64,000 nucleotides of DNA, from the NCBI RefSeq assembly GCF_017491605.1, contig NZ_JAFGYY010000018.1:1-64000 (forward strand). The letters run 5' to 3'. Below, in pieces: positions 33,555-42,915 of this stretch (positions within the stretch are counted from its first letter, which is position 1; every line of letters starts with the position of its first letter). This DNA comes from Pseudomonas sp. 30_B (GTDB lineage: Bacteria > Pseudomonadota > Gammaproteobacteria > Pseudomonadales > Pseudomonadaceae). A program made the translations under genes and the position numbers. Under the pieces are notes generated by a model. That model saw only the letters and a program-made list of their open reading frames with translations, made no database searches and had not been told where the DNA came from.

Positions 33555-34739
33555 TTATGAGTCTGAATCCCGCAGGCTCGGACCACTGCCCGAGCCGCCG
33601 CCGTCACCGCCACGCAGCGTGTGCGCGACGGTGGTGGCAGCATGGCTGATCTGCTGGCGTCGCTGCAGGCGCCTGGCCCATGCCGGTTGCGCCTTGGCAT
33701 CGGTGGCGACGCGGGTCGCACTCTCCAAGGTGGCCGCGCCGCCACCAGAGGCAGCTCCGCCGCCAGCAGCAAACCGGCCCTTGAGTGAGCGCATTCCGGC
33801 GGCCAACTTCGCGCCCGGCGCCATGCGCGCGCCAGCCACGACCGCAGCGCCAACGCCGGTCGCCGCGGCACCGACGGCGACAGCCATGCCCGCCGTGCCA
33901 AGCGCTGCGCCCGCCATCGCCCCGGCCCCCAGCTGCGGACCGCCGGAAATCAGCCCAGTGGCGATGCCCGGACCGAAGATGCCCAGGGCGAGCAACGCCA
34001 GCGAGGCCAGCATGACCACCAGCGCGTGGTCGATGGAGGGTTCGTCGGGATGCATCTGGAACTCGGCGAACAGCCCCGTGCCGATGCCAACGATTACCGC
34101 CAGCACCAGCACCTTGACGCCGGAGGACACCACGTTGCCCAACACCTTCTCGGCCAGGAACGCGGTCTTGTTCCACAGCGCGAACGGCACCAGTACGAAG
34201 CCCGCGAGCGTGGTCAGCTTGAACTCAATCAGGGTGATGAACAGCTGTATCGCCAGTACGAAGAAGCAGACGATGACCACCAGGTAGGCCAGGAACAGGA
34301 TGACAATGGGGTCGAGGTTGACAAACACCTCAGGGAAACCGGTCAGTTCACCGATCTGCTCCAGGATCGGCGCGCCGGCGTCGATGCCAGTTTTCGCCAG
34401 CCGCCCCGGCTGCAGGAGCGTCTCCATGCTGAGCACGCCAGTCGCCGTCAGGCCCAGCCCGGCGAAGGAGCGGAAGACGATACCGGCCAGCCAGTTGAAG
34501 TTGCCGATGATGTAGGCGAAGGCGCCGACGTAGAGCACCTTGCGGATCAATTTCGCCATCACGTCCTCGCCCTGGCCGGTGGCGTGACCGAGCGACCAGT
34601 AAAGCCCCGCAATCGTCATGTCGATCGCTATAAGCGTGGCGGTCAGGTAGGCGACTTCACCTTGCAGCAGCCCGAACCCCGAGTCGATGTAGCGCGAGAA
34701 CGTATCGAGGAATCGGTCGATGACCGTTACGTCGTTCAT
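33555..34739 (-). CDS. trbL: TrbL, VirB6-like polytopic channel protein
   Basis: 394 residues with five or more membrane segments in the first two thirds (LTATLIAIDMTIAGLYWSLG; FLAYLVVIVCFFVLAIQLFI; HALVVMLASLALLALGIFG). A Gly/Ala-rich stretch and a basic hydrophilic tail follow, as usual for TrbL/VirB6. It forms the inner-membrane passage of the conjugation apparatus. Its start overlaps the upstream lipoprotein gene stop (ATGA). Confidence 0.92.
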   Translation of the reverse strand: MNDVTVIDRFLDTFSRYIDSGFGLLQGEVAYLTATLIAIDMTIAGLYWSLGHATGQGEDVMAKLIRKVLYVGAFAYIIGNFNWLAGIVFRSFAGLGLTATGVLSMETLLQPGRLAKTGIDAGAPILEQIGELTGFPEVFVNLDPIVILFLAYLVVIVCFFVLAIQLFITLIEFKLTTLAGFVLVPFALWNKTAFLAEKVLGNVVSSGVKVLVLAVIVGIGTGLFAEFQMHPDEPSIDHALVVMLASLALLALGIFGPGIATGLISGGPQLGAGAMAGAALGTAGMAVAVGAAATGVGAAVVAGARMAPGAKLAAGMRSLKGRFAAGGGAASGGGAATLESATRVATDAKAQPAWARRLQRRQQISHAATTVAHTLRGGDGGGSGSGPSLRDSDS

Positions 34740-35065
34740 GGCGCGTCCTCCTTGACGACAGCCCGCTGCGCATCACTCTCGGTCACCTCGTCGCCAGGCT
34801 CATCAAAGGTCGGTGGAATTGGCGGCAACTCCTCCAGGACGACATACTCGTCGGGTCCGGAGTGGCCGGCGAAGAAGCGACGCCGGTACACCTCGACGAC
34901 GGCCCTGCAGGTGCCCGCTCCCAGCGCCGGCCAGTCGGCCGCGCACGCGGCGCGCAGCGCCCTGAGTCGCGCGGGATTGGTGGCCAGCGTTTCGGCCAGA
35001 TCCTCGCGTGGGGGCTGACCACAGGCCGCCAGCAAGGCAACCGAGAGCACGAGAAGACTGCGCAT
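34736..35065 (-). CDS. TrbK-like conjugal transfer lipoprotein
   Basis: 109 residues beginning MRSLLVLSVALLAACGQP, a lipoprotein signal with Cys at position 15. The mature part (LAETLATNPARLRALRAACAADW and CRAVVEVYRRRFF) is like the TrbK-alt/EexN entry-exclusion group between trbJ and trbL. ATG 35065 was preferred over the GTG three codons upstream because GAGGTG stands at Shine-Dalgarno distance. Such proteins block redundant transfer into cells already carrying the element. Confidence 0.75.
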   Translation of the reverse strand: MRSLLVLSVALLAACGQPPREDLAETLATNPARLRALRAACAADWPALGAGTCRAVVEVYRRRFFAGHSGPDEYVVLEELPPIPPTFDEPGDEVTESDAQRAVVKEDAP

Positions 35066-35075
35066 GGCGGCCACC

Positions 35076-35813
35076 TCAGTTCCCGTAGAACCGGACCGAC
35101 TGCGGGGTGTACGGCGTGCCCTCGCCCAGGAAGCGTCGCCGAACCTCGCGGGCGCGCTCGGTCGCCGCCGCCTGCCGCGCTAGCTCCAGCGAGGCCGCGC
35201 GATCCTGGGTGAGTTGCAGTTGCTGCGCCTGGATGGACTGCTTGGCCTGCAGGGCCAGCAGTTGGTTGGTCGCCTGCATGGCCTGCAGAGCACCCGTGGC
35301 CGACTGGCTCTGCCCCACCAAATCGGCCAGGGCGCTTTCATCCTCGCTCAGGTTCCGCGACACCTGCGCCTGCATGCGCATCGCGGTGTGCAGGCCGTCG
35401 AGCGTGTGCTGCCAGCGCTCGCGGGCATCCCGGTACATCTGGTCGCCGCTGACGGTGGCGGCGTACTCCGCTGGGTACAACCGGGCGAACTCTCGGTCGA
35501 GGTTCTGCACGTCATAGGCCAGCCCCTGCGCCTCGGCGATCAGTTGCTCGCTCCTCGTCAGCGACGCGCGTAGCCGGTTGACGACATTGAAGTCCAGGCT
35601 CGCCAGGTTGCGCGCCTGGTTGATGAGCATCTGCGATTCGTTCTGCAGTTGCTCCACCTGGTTGTTGATCTGCTCCAGCGTGCGGATAGCGATCAACGTG
35701 TTCTGCACGAGGTTCGTCGGGTCGATGACGGTGAATGCCGACACGGGCTGAACGGCCAGCAACGAGATCGACAGAACAGCGGCGAGGGACGTGGAAAGCG
35801 CGCGGGTTTTCAT
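35076..35813 (-). CDS. trbJ: TrbJ, VirB5-like pilus-associated protein
   Basis: 245 residues with a cleavable signal peptide (MKTRALSTSLAAVLSISLLAVQPVSAF), then FTVIDPTNLVQNTLIAI and a long coiled coil typical of TrbJ. It is periplasmic or pilus-tip associated and needed for mating-pair formation. The start overlaps the trbE stop (ATGA). Confidence 0.94.
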   Translation of the reverse strand: MKTRALSTSLAAVLSISLLAVQPVSAFTVIDPTNLVQNTLIAIRTLEQINNQVEQLQNESQMLINQARNLASLDFNVVNRLRASLTRSEQLIAEAQGLAYDVQNLDREFARLYPAEYAATVSGDQMYRDARERWQHTLDGLHTAMRMQAQVSRNLSEDESALADLVGQSQSATGALQAMQATNQLLALQAKQSIQAQQLQLTQDRAASLELARQAAATERAREVRRRFLGEGTPYTPQSVRFYGN

Positions 35814-38245
35814 GGCGAAACATCCTGAAAGGACACGGCGGATGGTGCGGACGGCAACAGCTCGGCCGCCCAGTCGAGGCCGCGATGACGCAGCCAGGCT
35901 CCGGCGAAACCCGACACCCCGGCATCGCGCAGCACGTCATCGATGGCGCGCTGGTCCTGGGGCATCGAGGCGCCGGCGAACGCGAGCGCGACCGGCCCCA
36001 GCTCGAGGTCGAATAGGCGGTTGCCGGCCCGGGACTGGTAGTAGTAATCGCGCTTGGGCTGCGCGGTGGCGACGATCTCGATCTGCCGGCCGTTGAGGCC
36101 GAAGCCCTCGTAGATCGAGCGGATCTGCGGCTCGGTCGCCTGCGGGTTGGGCAGGAAGATGCGGCTCGCGCAGCTCTCGATGATCGCCGGGGCGATGGTC
36201 GAGTCCTTGATGTCGGCGAGCGACTGCGTGGCGAAGATCACGCTGACGTTCTTCTTGCGCAGTGTCTTCAACCATTGACGAATGCGCGCGGCGAACACCG
36301 GGTCGTCGAGAAACAGCCAGGACTCGTCGAGGATCAGCAGCGTCGGCGCGCCGTCGAAACGCTCCTCGAAGCGCGCGAACAGGTAACTCAGCACGGCCAG
36401 CACCGCGGCCTTGCTGGGCATCAGCTCCTCCATCTCGAAGCACTGCACATCGGCCATGCCCAGATAGTCGAGGTCGGCGTCGAGCAACTTGCCGTGCGCC
36501 CCACCGAGCACATAGGGCGCGAGCGCCTGACGCAGCGCGTTCGACTGCAACAGCACCGACAGGCCGGTGAGCGTGCGCTGCTCGACAGGAGCGCCGGCGA
36601 GACTGCCGAGTGCTGACCAGATGGCCGCCTTTTCGTCCGGGCCGACGGCAACGCCTTCGTGCGCCAGGCGGCCCTCCACCCATTCGGCCGCCCAGGTGCG
36701 GTAGCCCGCCTGGTCGATGTGCGCGAGCGGCTGGAAGGCGATCACGCCATCGGCGCCCAGGTCATAGTGCTCACCGCCCAGGCCCAGCACCGTCGCCCGC
36801 ATGGAGCGCCCCATGTCGAAGGCGAAGATGCGCGAGCCCGGGTAGCGACGGAACTGCAGCGCCAGCGTGGCGAGCAGGACGGACTTGCCCATGCCGGTCG
36901 GGCCGACGACCAGGGTGTGCCCCACGTCGCCGATATGGGTCACCAGCCGGAACGGCGTCGCGCCCTCGGTGCGGGTGACGATCAGCGGCGGCCCGTCGAG
37001 GTGCGTATTCTTCTCCGGCCCAGCCCACACCGCCGACACCGGCATCAGGTGCGCGAGGTTCAGCGTCGAGACGATGGGCTGACGCACGTTGGCGTAGGTA
37101 TTGCCCGGCACCGAGGACAGCCACGCCTCCACCGAATTGAGGGTTTCCGGGATGGTCACGAAACCCCGGCCCTGGATGGCGCGCTCCACCCTGCGTAGCT
37201 TCTCGTCGGCCATAGCGGCGTCACCATCGAGCACCGTCACGGTCGCGGTGACGAAGCCGAAGGCGACTTGGTCGCTACCCAGCTCCTGCAGAGCGGCATC
37301 CGCGTCGGCCGCCTTGTTGCTGGCGTCGGTGTCGACCAGCGGGCTCTCCTGCTGGAAGACGGTTTCGCGCAACAGCGCCAGGATGTTCTTGCGCTTGGCG
37401 AACCACTGCCGGCGCAGGCGGCCAAGCTCCCTCTCTGCCTCGGTCTTGTCCAGGCAGAGGAAGCGCGTGCTCCAGCGATAGGCGAAGCCCAGCCGGTTGA
37501 GGTCATCCAGAATCCCTGGCCAGGTCGAGGTCGGGAAACCACGCACCGTAACCACACGCAGGTGCGCGTCGCCCAGCATCGGCGTGAGTCCGCCGAGCAG
37601 CGGCACATCGGCCAACAGCGTGTCGAGGTGGAACGGCACTTCCGGCGTGGCGATGCGATAGTGCCGCGTCGAGACGGTCGCGTGCAGGTAGGTCAGCGTT
37701 TCGTCGTCATCGAGCCAGCCGATCTCCGGCATCACGCCATCGAGCAGGTCGAAAATACGTTCGGTCTCCGCGATAAAAGCAGAGAGACGCTCGCGCCAGT
37801 CTACGCCGGCGATTGGCGTGTTCTCGTACAGCAGCCTGGCCGCGCGAGCGTGCGACTCCTCTGACGGCAGGTATTGCAGCGTGAGGTGGTAGCCGCTCTC
37901 GAAGTGCTCGCCGGAATCCTCGAACGTCGCCCGCCGCTCCTCGTCCACCAGCCACGACAGCGGTTCGGGGAAGTCCGAGTGCGGATAATCCGCCGCCGGC
38001 CGGCGCTCGGCCTCGACGAACAACGCCCAGCCCGCGCCGAGCCGGCGCAGCGCGTTGTTCAGTCGCGCGGTGGTGGCCATCAACTCGCCCTGCGTCGCGC
38101 TGTCCAGGTCCGGCCCACGGAAGCGCGCCGTACGCTGGAACGAGCCGTCCTTGTTCAGCACGGCACCAGGCGCCACCAGGCCGGCCCACGGCAGCCAGTC
38201 GGCGAGCAAGGCCGGACGCTGGCGGTACTCGGTGAGGTTCAGCAT
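35810..38245 (-). CDS. trbE: TrbE, VirB4-like T4SS ATPase
   Basis: 811 residues starting MLNLTEYRQRPALLADWLPW; this ATG has AAGGAGGGCG 5-10 bases upstream, whereas the longer frame has no family character. N-terminal CagE_TrbE domain, Walker A VVGPTGMGKSVLLATL near residue 450, Walker B APTLLILDESWLFLDD, and the TQSLADIKDS motif. It energises pilus assembly and substrate transfer at the inner membrane. Confidence 0.95.
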   Translation of the reverse strand: MLNLTEYRQRPALLADWLPWAGLVAPGAVLNKDGSFQRTARFRGPDLDSATQGELMATTARLNNALRRLGAGWALFVEAERRPAADYPHSDFPEPLSWLVDEERRATFEDSGEHFESGYHLTLQYLPSEESHARAARLLYENTPIAGVDWRERLSAFIAETERIFDLLDGVMPEIGWLDDDETLTYLHATVSTRHYRIATPEVPFHLDTLLADVPLLGGLTPMLGDAHLRVVTVRGFPTSTWPGILDDLNRLGFAYRWSTRFLCLDKTEAERELGRLRRQWFAKRKNILALLRETVFQQESPLVDTDASNKAADADAALQELGSDQVAFGFVTATVTVLDGDAAMADEKLRRVERAIQGRGFVTIPETLNSVEAWLSSVPGNTYANVRQPIVSTLNLAHLMPVSAVWAGPEKNTHLDGPPLIVTRTEGATPFRLVTHIGDVGHTLVVGPTGMGKSVLLATLALQFRRYPGSRIFAFDMGRSMRATVLGLGGEHYDLGADGVIAFQPLAHIDQAGYRTWAAEWVEGRLAHEGVAVGPDEKAAIWSALGSLAGAPVEQRTLTGLSVLLQSNALRQALAPYVLGGAHGKLLDADLDYLGMADVQCFEMEELMPSKAAVLAVLSYLFARFEERFDGAPTLLILDESWLFLDDPVFAARIRQWLKTLRKKNVSVIFATQSLADIKDSTIAPAIIESCASRIFLPNPQATEPQIRSIYEGFGLNGRQIEIVATAQPKRDYYYQSRAGNRLFDLELGPVALAFAGASMPQDQRAIDDVLRDAGVSGFAGAWLRHRGLDWAAELLPSAPSAVSFQDVSP

Positions 38246-38259
38246 CGTAGCGCCCTCCT

Positions 38260-38529
38260 TCACACGTCCAGCAGCGGCTTGTGCTTGAGGTGCCGGGTGA
38301 ACACCTGCATGAACTGCGGGTCGACGCGCGCCCCCCATACCGCGAGCGCATGGCCGACCAGCCACAGCGCCAGGCCCGGCAGCCAAAGCTGCAGGCCCAG
38401 CCCGACGGCGGCGGCCAGCGTGCCATTGGCGATCGCCACGGTGCGCGGCGCGCCACCGAGCAGGATCGGCTCGGTCAGCGAACGGTGCAGCGGCAGCTCG
38501 AAGCCCGGCAGGTCGCTTCCCGTGCTCAT
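38260..38529 (-). CDS. trbD: TrbD, VirB3-like protein
   Basis: 89 residues. MSTGSDLPGFELPLHRSLTEPILLGG is the typical TrbD/VirB3 start, followed by two adjacent membrane segments (NGTLAAAVGLGLQLWLPGLALWLVGHALAVW, in parts) and a short tail ending HLKHKPLLDV. Its ATG overlaps the trbC stop. Confidence 0.92.
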   Translation of the reverse strand: MSTGSDLPGFELPLHRSLTEPILLGGAPRTVAIANGTLAAAVGLGLQLWLPGLALWLVGHALAVWGARVDPQFMQVFTRHLKHKPLLDV

Positions 38530-38909
38530 ACGACGGCCCCGCCGGAGAAGCTGAAGAAGGACAGGAAGAACGAGGAGGCGGCGAAGGCGATGCTCAAGCC
38601 GAACACGATCTGGATCAGCTTGCGAAAGCCACCCGAGGTGTCGCCGAACGCCAGCGCGAGCCCCGTGGCGATGATGATGATCACCGCCACGATGCGCGCG
38701 ACCGGTCCCTGGATCGATTCGAGGATGGATTCGAGCGGACCTTCCCAAGGCATTGAGGAGCCGGCGGCCCTCGCCGTGCCGACCGTCATCAGCATGACGG
38801 CGGCCAGCAGCAAACCACGCTGCGCGGGTCCGGCCAGACGACGCAGGCGTGCCAGGCACGCGGCCTTATTTACGGAAAAGCAGAAAGCAGGGGCGCGTGT
38901 CGGCGTCAT
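38526..38909 (-). CDS. trbC: TrbC, VirB2-like pilin precursor
   Basis: 127 residues from ATG 38909, overlapping the trbB stop (ATGA). A long N-terminal signal region (RGLLLAAVMLMTVGTARAA) precedes the mature pilin SSMPWEGPLESILESIQGP with two hydrophobic segments (IVAVIIIIATGLALAFGD; IVFGLSIAFAASSFFLSFF). It is the major subunit of the conjugative pilus. Confidence 0.92.
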   Translation of the reverse strand: MTPTRAPAFCFSVNKAACLARLRRLAGPAQRGLLLAAVMLMTVGTARAAGSSMPWEGPLESILESIQGPVARIVAVIIIIATGLALAFGDTSGGFRKLIQIVFGLSIAFAASSFFLSFFSFSGGAVV

Positions 38910-39937
38910 GGCAGTTCTCCAGGCGTGGTCGGGGACAGGAAAAAGGGCGTGAGCTGATCGGCGAGCGGCTCTCCCGGCACTTCCGCCAGGCGGTAGCCCG
39001 CCTCGTCGAAGCCAGTCACGCGGGCAATGCTTTCGATGCGGCGCTTGCGGCCGCGGCCGGCGATGAAGACCACCACGTTGACCGCTTCGGCGATCAACGC
39101 ACGTGGCGGATTCACCGCCACTTCGAGCACCAGTTGCTCCAGGCGCAGCAGCGCGCCCTGGGCGGAGCCGGCATGGAGGGTGGCGATTCCGCCCGGATGG
39201 CCGGTGCCCCACACCTTGATGAGATCCAGCGCCTCCCCGCCGCGCACCTCGCCGACTACCACGCGGTCGGGGCGCAGGCGCATCGTGGCGCGTACCAGCT
39301 CACGCATGGAGACCACGCCCGCGCGGGTACGCAACGGCACGTGGTCACGCGCGGCGCATTGCAGCTCGATAGTGTCCTCGAGCACCAGCACACGGTCGCC
39401 GGTGGCGGCGATCTCCGCGAGCAAGGCATTGGCCAGCGTGGTCTTGCCGGTGCTGGTGCCGCCAGCGATCAGGATGTTCTGCCGCTCGCGCACCGCGCCG
39501 CGCAGGAGCTCGGCCTGTGCGACGGTCATCATCCCGTCGGTCACGTAGCGCTCCAGCGGGATGACGCCCACGGCGCGCTTGCGCAGCGCGAAGGCCGGCC
39601 CCGGAGCCGCCGGCGGCAAGATGCCCTCGAAACGCTCACCCGTTTCCGGCAGCTCGGCGGTCAGCAGCGGCTGGCCACGATGCACTTCCGCGCCGACATG
39701 TGCGGCCACCAGGCGGATGATACGTTCGCCGTCCTCCGCGGAGAGCTCCGCACCCAGCGGCGCGCGCCCCGACGACAGGCGATCGACCCAGAGCGTCCGG
39801 TCGGGGTTGAGCATGATCTCCACCACGTCCGGGTCCTCGAGCGCCGCGGCAATCACCGGCCCCATCGCAGTGCGGAGCATGCGGATACGCCGGTACAGCG
39901 GGGTCGCGCTGTTGGAAGATTTCGGACCAGCGCTCAT
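38906..39937 (-). CDS. trbB: TrbB, VirB11-like ATPase
   Basis: 343 residues. Walker A IAGGTSTGKTTLANALLAEI, Asp box LVLEDTIELQ, Walker B-like VVVGEVRGGEALDLIKVWGTGHPGG and the His-box GGIATLHAGSAQGA are all present, as in VirB11/PulE secretion ATPases. It forms hexamers at the cytoplasmic face of the T4SS. Overlaps the CopG-like gene by ATGA. Confidence 0.96.
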   Translation of the reverse strand: MSAGPKSSNSATPLYRRIRMLRTAMGPVIAAALEDPDVVEIMLNPDRTLWVDRLSSGRAPLGAELSAEDGERIIRLVAAHVGAEVHRGQPLLTAELPETGERFEGILPPAAPGPAFALRKRAVGVIPLERYVTDGMMTVAQAELLRGAVRERQNILIAGGTSTGKTTLANALLAEIAATGDRVLVLEDTIELQCAARDHVPLRTRAGVVSMRELVRATMRLRPDRVVVGEVRGGEALDLIKVWGTGHPGGIATLHAGSAQGALLRLEQLVLEVAVNPPRALIAEAVNVVVFIAGRGRKRRIESIARVTGFDEAGYRLAEVPGEPLADQLTPFFLSPTTPGELP

Positions 39938-40392
39938 GAGACACGCTCCCGCGCTTCGCCCAGCGCCTCATCCATATGCGAGCTGTCCGGGTACACTTCC
40001 TCGACCACGTCGCGTACCAGGCTGCGCCCACGCAGCAGGTGTCGGCCGAGCTGCTCGACGAACTGCTCGAAACGCGCCTTGCCCTGGGCCTTGGCCGCTT
40101 CCTGATGCGCCTCGGGTACCGGCGTGCTGACGGTCAGGAAGTAGCGTACGAACAGCGCCAGCGTCTCGATCTCGATGGCCTGGTCGCGCTCTAGGCGCTC
40201 GAACTGGCGTGACAGGCGATCCAGCCGCTTGGCAATGGCCGCCTCGCGCTGGTCGCCTGAATGCGGCGACAACCAGGACGCCAGGGCCGCCGCCACGATG
40301 GAGGACTTTGACACGCCCTTTTTGGCGGCCAACTCATCAAGGCGCTTGGCGTGTTCCGGTTGGATGAACAGGTTGAGGCGGTACTGGCTCAT
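39934..40392 (-). CDS. CopG/ribbon-helix-helix regulator of the trb operon
   Basis: 152 residues. The N-terminus MSQYRLNLFIQPEHAKRLDELAAKKGVSKSSIVAAAL is a ribbon-helix-helix DNA-binding fold; the rest is helical (ERDQAIEIETLALFVRYFL). This protein commonly sits between traG and trbB in Tn4371-like elements and is presumed to regulate transfer genes or assist relaxosome coupling. Confidence 0.88.
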   Translation of the reverse strand: MSQYRLNLFIQPEHAKRLDELAAKKGVSKSSIVAAALASWLSPHSGDQREAAIAKRLDRLSRQFERLERDQAIEIETLALFVRYFLTVSTPVPEAHQEAAKAQGKARFEQFVEQLGRHLLRGRSLVRDVVEEVYPDSSHMDEALGEARERVS

Positions 40393-40400
40393 AGCTGGAC

Positions 40401-42386
40401 TCAGTCGTCGGGGTCGAGAGCGGCCAGCCCGGCGACGCGCTGCATGGCTGGATTGAGCTGGTGAGGGAGAACGGGCTGCAGGTCGTCGTCATCGAGCAGC
40501 GCCAGGTCGCTGCAGGCCGGCGCCCACTCCGGGCTGTAGGCAACGGTCTCGGACAGTTCGGCCTGATGGCGCGGGCCGCCGTCATCGACGCTGGCGGCCG
40601 GGTCATCGTTAAAACCCGCAATCGGTGTTGGCACGTCTGGCATGGCCAGGCCGCTCCAGTCGTCCGCTCGCGACGGCGGTGCGTCGGCGTAGCGCCCGCC
40701 CACGAGAACCGGTGGCTGAAGCACGCGGCGCTTGAAGTTGGCGTCGCTGTAGTAGCGCAGCTTCCTGGCCCGGATCGGCGCGACGCTGGACACCATCACT
40801 ACGGCCTCGTCGGGCGGCAGTTGCATCACCTCGCCAGGGGTTAATAGTGGCCGCGCCGTTTCCTGGCGTGAAACCATGAGGTGTCCCAGCCACGGCGCGA
40901 GCCGGTGGCCTGCGTAGTTACGTTGCGCGCGCAGCTCCGTCGCAGTGCCCAGCGTCTCGGAAATGCGCTTGGCCGTACGCTCGTCGTTGGTGGCGAAGTT
41001 CACGCGTACGTGGCAGTTGTCGAGGATGGAATGGTTCTGCCCGTAGGCCTTGTCGATCTGGTTGAGCGACTGTGAGATCAGGAAAGCGCGCAGGCCGTAG
41101 CCGGCCATGAATGCCAGGGCCGATTCGAAGAAATCCAGCCGCCCCAGCGCGGGGAACTCGTCGAGCATCAGCAGCAGTTTGTGGTGCCGCTGCACGCCAT
41201 CGCTGCCGTCGAGCGATTCGGTCAGGCGCCGGCCGATCTGGTTGAGGATCAGACGGATCAGCGGCTTGGTGCGGCTGATGTCAGAAGGCGGCACTACCAG
41301 GTACAGCGACACGGGATGCTCGGCGGCGATCAGGTCGGCAATGCGCCAGTCGCAGCGCGAGGTGACCTCAGCAACCGTGGGGTCGCGGTACAGCCCTAGG
41401 AACGACATGGCGGTGCTCAACACACCCGAGCGCTCGTTGTCGCTCTTGTTGAGCACTTCGCGGGCGGCAGATGCCACTACCGGATGTACGCCATCGTTCA
41501 GATGCCGTGTCGTCATCATCTGGTGCAGCGTCACCTCGAACGGGCACGCCGGATCGCTCAGGAAGTTGGCGACGCCACGCAGCGTCTTGTCCTCGCCCGC
41601 GTAGAGCACATGCAGGATGGCGCCGACCAGCAACGCGTGCGAGGTCTTCTCCCAATGGTTGCGTCGCTCCAGCGCGCCCTCCGGGTCGACCAGGATGTCG
41701 GCGATGTTCTGCACATCGCGCACCTCATGCGCGCCGCGCCGGACCTCCAGCAGGGGGTTGTAGGCAGCAGACCTGGCATCAGTGGGGTTGAACAGCAGGC
41801 TGTGCGAGAAGCGCGAGCGCCAGCCGGCGGTCAGGTTCCAGTTCTCGCCCTTGATGTCGTGGATGACCGCCGAAGCCGGCCAGCTCAGCAGCGTGGGGAT
41901 AACCAGGCCGACGCCCTTGCCGGAGCGCGTCGGCGCAAAGGCCAGGACATGCTCCGGCCCTTCGTGGCGCAGGTACTGGTCGCCATGCAGTCCGAGGAAG
42001 ACACCCGACGATCGATCCAGACCCGCCGCATGAATGTCGGCAACCTCGGCCCAGCGTGCCGAGCCATAGGTCGTGACTAGGCGCGACTGGCGCGAACGCC
42101 TGATCGACATGACGATGGCGACGCCCACGGCCACCATGCCGCTGGCGGCGGCAATGGCGCCACCGATGTCGAAGACCTGTGGCGCATAGGCGCCGAAGAA
42201 GAACCACCAGTCGAACAGCCGCCAGGGGTGATAGACCGGCGTGCCGAAGCAATCGAACCAGGGCGAGCCCAGGCGTACCTGGTAGCCCAGGGCGGCGGCT
42301 GTCCACTGTGTGGCGGCCCACACGCCGGCGATCACGATGCCGAATACGGCGGCGATCTGCCCGAACAGCACGTTCGTCCCTTGCAT
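40401..42386 (-). CDS. traG: TraG, VirD4-type coupling protein
   Basis: 661 residues from MQGTNVLFGQIAAVFGIVIAG. Two N-terminal membrane helices are followed by the nucleotide-binding domain, with Walker A APTRSGKGVGLVIPTLL, Walker B LLLMLDEFPALGRLDFF and the FLISQSLNQIDKAYG motif. It links the relaxase-DNA complex to the T4SS. An upstream in-frame ATG (42470) was rejected because its 28 extra residues are not family-like. Confidence 0.94.
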   Translation of the reverse strand: MQGTNVLFGQIAAVFGIVIAGVWAATQWTAAALGYQVRLGSPWFDCFGTPVYHPWRLFDWWFFFGAYAPQVFDIGGAIAAASGMVAVGVAIVMSIRRSRQSRLVTTYGSARWAEVADIHAAGLDRSSGVFLGLHGDQYLRHEGPEHVLAFAPTRSGKGVGLVIPTLLSWPASAVIHDIKGENWNLTAGWRSRFSHSLLFNPTDARSAAYNPLLEVRRGAHEVRDVQNIADILVDPEGALERRNHWEKTSHALLVGAILHVLYAGEDKTLRGVANFLSDPACPFEVTLHQMMTTRHLNDGVHPVVASAAREVLNKSDNERSGVLSTAMSFLGLYRDPTVAEVTSRCDWRIADLIAAEHPVSLYLVVPPSDISRTKPLIRLILNQIGRRLTESLDGSDGVQRHHKLLLMLDEFPALGRLDFFESALAFMAGYGLRAFLISQSLNQIDKAYGQNHSILDNCHVRVNFATNDERTAKRISETLGTATELRAQRNYAGHRLAPWLGHLMVSRQETARPLLTPGEVMQLPPDEAVVMVSSVAPIRARKLRYYSDANFKRRVLQPPVLVGGRYADAPPSRADDWSGLAMPDVPTPIAGFNDDPAASVDDGGPRHQAELSETVAYSPEWAPACSDLALLDDDDLQPVLPHQLNPAMQRVAGLAALDPDD

Positions 42387-42607
42387 TGCCTGGCTCCCGG
42401 TTTCTCCTGCGACGGCAGCAAAAATGCTGGCTGCGTGGCCGAGATTCGGTGCCGGATCAGTGCCGGTCAAAGACCTTTATCGGGACAAGAATGGACTGGA
42501 GAGCATCAATTCATGCGAGAGCAGATGCAGGGAAAACACTGCAAGCACTAGCGCATGGCAGCGTGTAAGGCGAGAACATCGAAGGTGTGTGGAGGCCCCA
42601 CCCACGA

Positions 42608-42871
42608 TCAGAACTTGGACGGCTCTTTCGGCGGCGTGTAGGGCACGTTCCCATCGCTATAGAAACGCTTGCGCGTGGCCTCGGCCACACGGTTGCACAG
42701 CTCGTCACCCAGCTTGGCGCGATCCAGCTTGCACTGCTGGCGCAATTCCCTCAGCCGCACTGGATCGGCCGCGAGCTCATCAACCGTGGGCAATGCTAGC
42801 GGCGCAGGGGCAGCGGGTTGGCCGCAGGACGTGATGGCCAGGACACAGAGAAACGGCGTGACCTTCTTCAT
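42608..42871 (-). CDS. EexN-like entry-exclusion lipoprotein
   Basis: 87 residues. The start MKKVTPFLCVLAITSCGQP is a lipoprotein signal with lipobox ITSC. The mature part contains VDELAADPVRLRELRQQCKLDRAKLGDELC and FYSDGNVPY, like the EexN family near T4SS genes. It is similar in layout to the lipoprotein at 34.7-35.1 kb, so the element carries two. Confidence 0.82.
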   Translation of the reverse strand: MKKVTPFLCVLAITSCGQPAAPAPLALPTVDELAADPVRLRELRQQCKLDRAKLGDELCNRVAEATRKRFYSDGNVPYTPPKEPSKF

Positions 42872-42915
42872 GGTTCGAGCTCCTCCAAGATATTGGCCTG
42901 GCTGGATGATTTCGA

